Source: Onchocerca volvulus (lineage: Eukaryota > Nematoda > Chromadorea > Rhabditida > Onchocercidae). Taken from it: a DNA stretch of 64,000 nt. The translations under genes were made by a program, and so were the position numbers. Below, in pieces: positions 61,301 through 64,000 of this stretch. Position 1 is the stretch's first letter. Each line of letters begins with the position of its first letter. The notes beneath the pieces were generated by a model. The model ran no database searches. It had not been told where the DNA came from and was given only the letters and a program-made list of their open reading frames with translations. The stretch covers positions 21,972,603 to 22,036,602 of the forward strand of contig HG738137.1 in assembly GCA_000499405.2 (NCBI GenBank). Reading direction: 5' to 3'.

Positions 61301-63614
61301 AATTAGCTCTTTATAAATCATTCTGCTTTCCTGTTCATCGCGAGTATTTCTGAGTTTTCGAGCAAATGTTGAATCCCCTTAAAGGGAATGCGGAGAAATA
61401 AGCAGATTGTTGCATGGGAGACGGAAAATTACGATCTTGAAATTTGCAAGAAGCTCCGATCTCTTTCGATTATCTTGAAAATTCTCGAAAAATGCTTTGC
61501 GAATAGGAGAGGCGAACATTTGTTGAGTTTCGTCAATTTGCTAACTGTTGATGTTGATGTCCGAACGGTTGAATACTGAAAATCGGTCGTCGGTGTAGGT
61601 TTGATGGGAGGAAGATGGTAAGCTGTGCGGGCAATGATCGGTTTCGGTGACAAAGTCTATTACACAACTTTGTCGACTTCTCAATTTGCCATAATCGAGC
61701 GGTGGCCGGTCGATTATTCCACCTCTGTCTCCTAAGAAGACGATTTATCTTCTAAAAAGATAATTTTTCATATTAACCCTTTTGTTCTCTTATGTTAAGT
61801 ATTTAAGTTTAAATTTTTAAATCAAAAATCAAATGGAATAAGAAGGTAACATGATTGGTGGACAAATGATTAATCAAATTTTAAATAAAATATAAATCTT
61901 TACATCTAACTTAATTTCATATTGCAAGCTGTTTGCATTAACATATTTTATTCTAAGTGCTTTCTAATCTTATTTTTTCACGATATTTCAAAAGATATGA
62001 AAGAATTTGGAGTGGGTAAGAAATATCTTAAAAATTCAGGTTTTCCTAAGCTAATTTATTATAGTCATCAAAATTTAAAAAGTAATGAATATTATATCTA
62101 TTTTCCATTTTTTTCTCTTGTTTGTTCAGTTTTGTTCAATCATTGCTTATGTGAAAGCTATTGTCATACATCTATTTCAATAGCACTATTTGTCATCTAA
62201 GCTTAAATAAAACAGAAATCGTTCGTGTACTCCCATTTCATAATTCTTTCATATTATTTTTTGAAGCATTAATGATGGATCATTTTGTTAAAGGTATGTA
62301 GGTAAGCGGATTGTTTATGCACATTGCACATGACATTATTTTTCAGCTAGAAAGTTTATTCTGCAAAGAAAACTTATCAAATTGTTCGTAGAACAAAAAG
62401 TTAAATCATTCGTATTTTTGACTTTATCAATAGATATTATGTAATTAAAACGATAATAATCATTAGCAGTTGCACTGTTTTATGTAACTTCTGAACTTCA
62501 AAATAATTTTTTATGCAATAATGACGATGGTCTTTGCTCCTTTGATGATATGTAATGAAAATAATGAAAGTTGACAGGAGTTGAAATCATCGCACTTCCT
62601 ACATTATTAAGCCATTAATTAATGGATGTGTGTCAGTTTATAGAAAAAGCGTCATTCCATTTCAGTTCATTTTTAAAGTATTATATCTTTTTTATTCAAT
62701 CATTCTGCAAGAATAATTATTTTGTGCAGTGATTTGACTCTTTTTTGAACAAGATTCCAACAGCCATACCAATGAAAGGTTTCTTTCCAGTAATTAATCA
62801 AACAACGTAAATTTTCTGTGTTCTCCACACTTTTTATTGAGAACTAGTTCAAATGCAGCTGATTCCTGACTTTTCAAAATACCTATCTGCTATTTGAAAG
62901 TATGTACAATCATGATTGATAGAACTGTGATATATGTTCTATGATTTTATCATTCAAAGGTCACGAGGTTCCTCAGTGTCTCTAGTAACAATCTGTTGAC
63001 TTGTCAACTTTTTGCATAAAGCAGAAATTGAATCAATGATCTTCTTCTAATAGATTGCGCATACCGTATGCGATGAAATCGAAAATCGATCCGATCTTGA
63101 AGAGCAAAATTGTGAAAAACATGAAAGTGCCATTGAACAATAATGCTCGCCTATCGTTTCAAACATTTTTATAATATTACACAAAACTGGGGTGTTGTTT
63201 TAGAAACAAAATTGTTCATTGCATGGCCTTTTAGAAATTAGTTGATTTTGATTAATTTGATTTTATTCTTGCTAATGTAAGAAACAAGAAAAGAAACAAA
63301 TGGGACATTGCTGTCACCTGCAAAACACTGCATGGAAACGAAATAAGCAAAGTGATGCCGAGAGAAACGTTAGAGGAGAATAAAAGGGTTGCCATTTTGA
63401 GAATATGTGGTCGAACATTTCAGTATTTGATAGTTAGAATTACTTAAAATGTCCCTATAGATTAATTAAGAATAAATTTAGCAAAAATGCAACATTGGCA
63501 ATTTCAGCAACGTTTTCATCCTTTATGTATTATATATTTGAATAACAAATTTCTTTTGATTGAAATGAAAATAGAATTTAGGGTCGTCAAATAGCAGCAA
63601 TAATAACAGTAGCA
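58346..63614. other. intergenic region, right part
   Basis: 5.3 kb, AT-rich, with no recognised exon. It has a near-perfect hairpin at 60112-60159. About 61380-61680 is less AT-rich and open in opposite frames on both strands, with no domain I know. The last part should be the promoter or 5' UTR of the gene starting at 63615. Confidence 0.4.
60112..60159. repeat. inverted repeat, 20-bp arms, 8-nt loop
   Basis: Arms 60112-60131 and 60140-60159 pair at 19 of 20 positions; the inner 14 pairs (TTGAAAATACTTTT against its complement) are perfect. The loop is TCATTGAG. Confidence 0.8.
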
Positions 63615-63732
63615 ATGACAAGACGTGGCAGTAGTCAACCGGATATTCGTAGTCGGATCGACAGTCACTCCAGTTTGATGCGTCGAAGAAGCATTACGGA
63701 AGCATATCCAAAATCTTCTATTTTTGGAGGAC
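63615..63732 (+). CDS. first coding exon of an unidentified gene, cut by the window edge
   Basis: ATG at 63615 opens MTRRGSSQPDIRSRID, then LMRRRSITEAYPKSS, to a consensus donor GTAAGT after 63732 (phase 1). An acceptor-like GAATTTAG ends at 63580, 34 nt before the ATG. The exon is Arg/Ser-rich with RRGS and RRRS, which fit basophilic kinase sites, and is probably a disordered N-terminus. No downstream exon is found in the last 270 bases. I cannot assign a family. Confidence 0.55.
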
Positions 63733-64000
63733 GTAAGTTTAAAGTATATCATTTATTTCCCGTTGCTTATTTTTTCTTTTCTTAATTGTTTCTTCTATTT
63801 GCCGTGCATTCATTTACCACTTCTGCTATTTATTATGTTATCAATTTTCCATTTAAAGGTTATTTGTTTATTCGCAATTTCTCCAATTATTTCATATAAC
63901 AATAAATTGACAAATATGTTATAGTTATTTTGAAGTAATGCAAATAATATTGTGATATAATTAATTCATTTAAAAGGAATGTTCCGACAGCTTTTTCTAT

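Noticed and set aside
61388..61653. Opposed open frames on both strands near 61.5 kb
   Set aside because: Both frames are open over the same bases with no homology; there is no way to prefer either.

Overview
The window is AT-rich nuclear DNA from a nematode, most likely a spirurid or filarial-type worm. That placement is inferred. It rests on short introns with TTTCAG-type acceptors, acceptor-like sites just upstream of start codons (as expected for spliced-leader trans-splicing), and nematode-like versions of conserved genes. I rebuilt gene models by joining exons at splice sites so that frame and homology are kept. Five of them (PRRC2-like, VPS45, COA6, the serotonin-receptor-like GPCR and eIF2B-delta) close as complete reading frames; PSMD1 and PRORP are complete except for their 5' ends.

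Layout: (i) 1-153, minus: possible 5' exon of an unidentified gene running off the edge. (ii) 2227-15181, minus: a 34-exon PRRC2/BAT2-like gene. (iii) 15.3-20.4 kb: no gene seen, one CA/TA microsatellite. (iv) 20406-30621, minus: VPS45, PRORP (protein-only mitochondrial RNase P) and COA6 (complex IV assembly factor) in one head-to-tail series with short gaps, possibly an operon. A small unidentified plus-strand ORF lies 190 bp from COA6 in divergent orientation. (v) 31450-about 50137, minus: PSMD1/RPN2 of the 26S proteasome. Its 9.3-kb intron holds a complete seven-exon 5-HT2-like GPCR on the opposite strand. (vi) 51215-55529, minus: the delta subunit of eIF2B. (vii) 55.5-63.6 kb: 8 kb without a recognised gene, containing a probable solo LTR with a target-site duplication. 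(viii) 63615-63732, plus: first coding exon of an unidentified gene running off the right edge.

The genes are mostly housekeeping (translation control, proteasome, endosomal fusion, mitochondrial RNA processing, COX assembly); the nested receptor is the one clear neuronal gene. The most notable points are: the GPCR's DRY motif, read as D-T-S because one ATCG unit seems to be missing, with the frame restored by a splice donor 4 nt downstream; two introns that homology places at GC-AG borders; a 35-position near-perfect hairpin upstream of PSMD1; a partly duplicated PSMD1 exon; and a 13-nt match to the 3' end of the SL1 spliced leader followed at once by an ATG.
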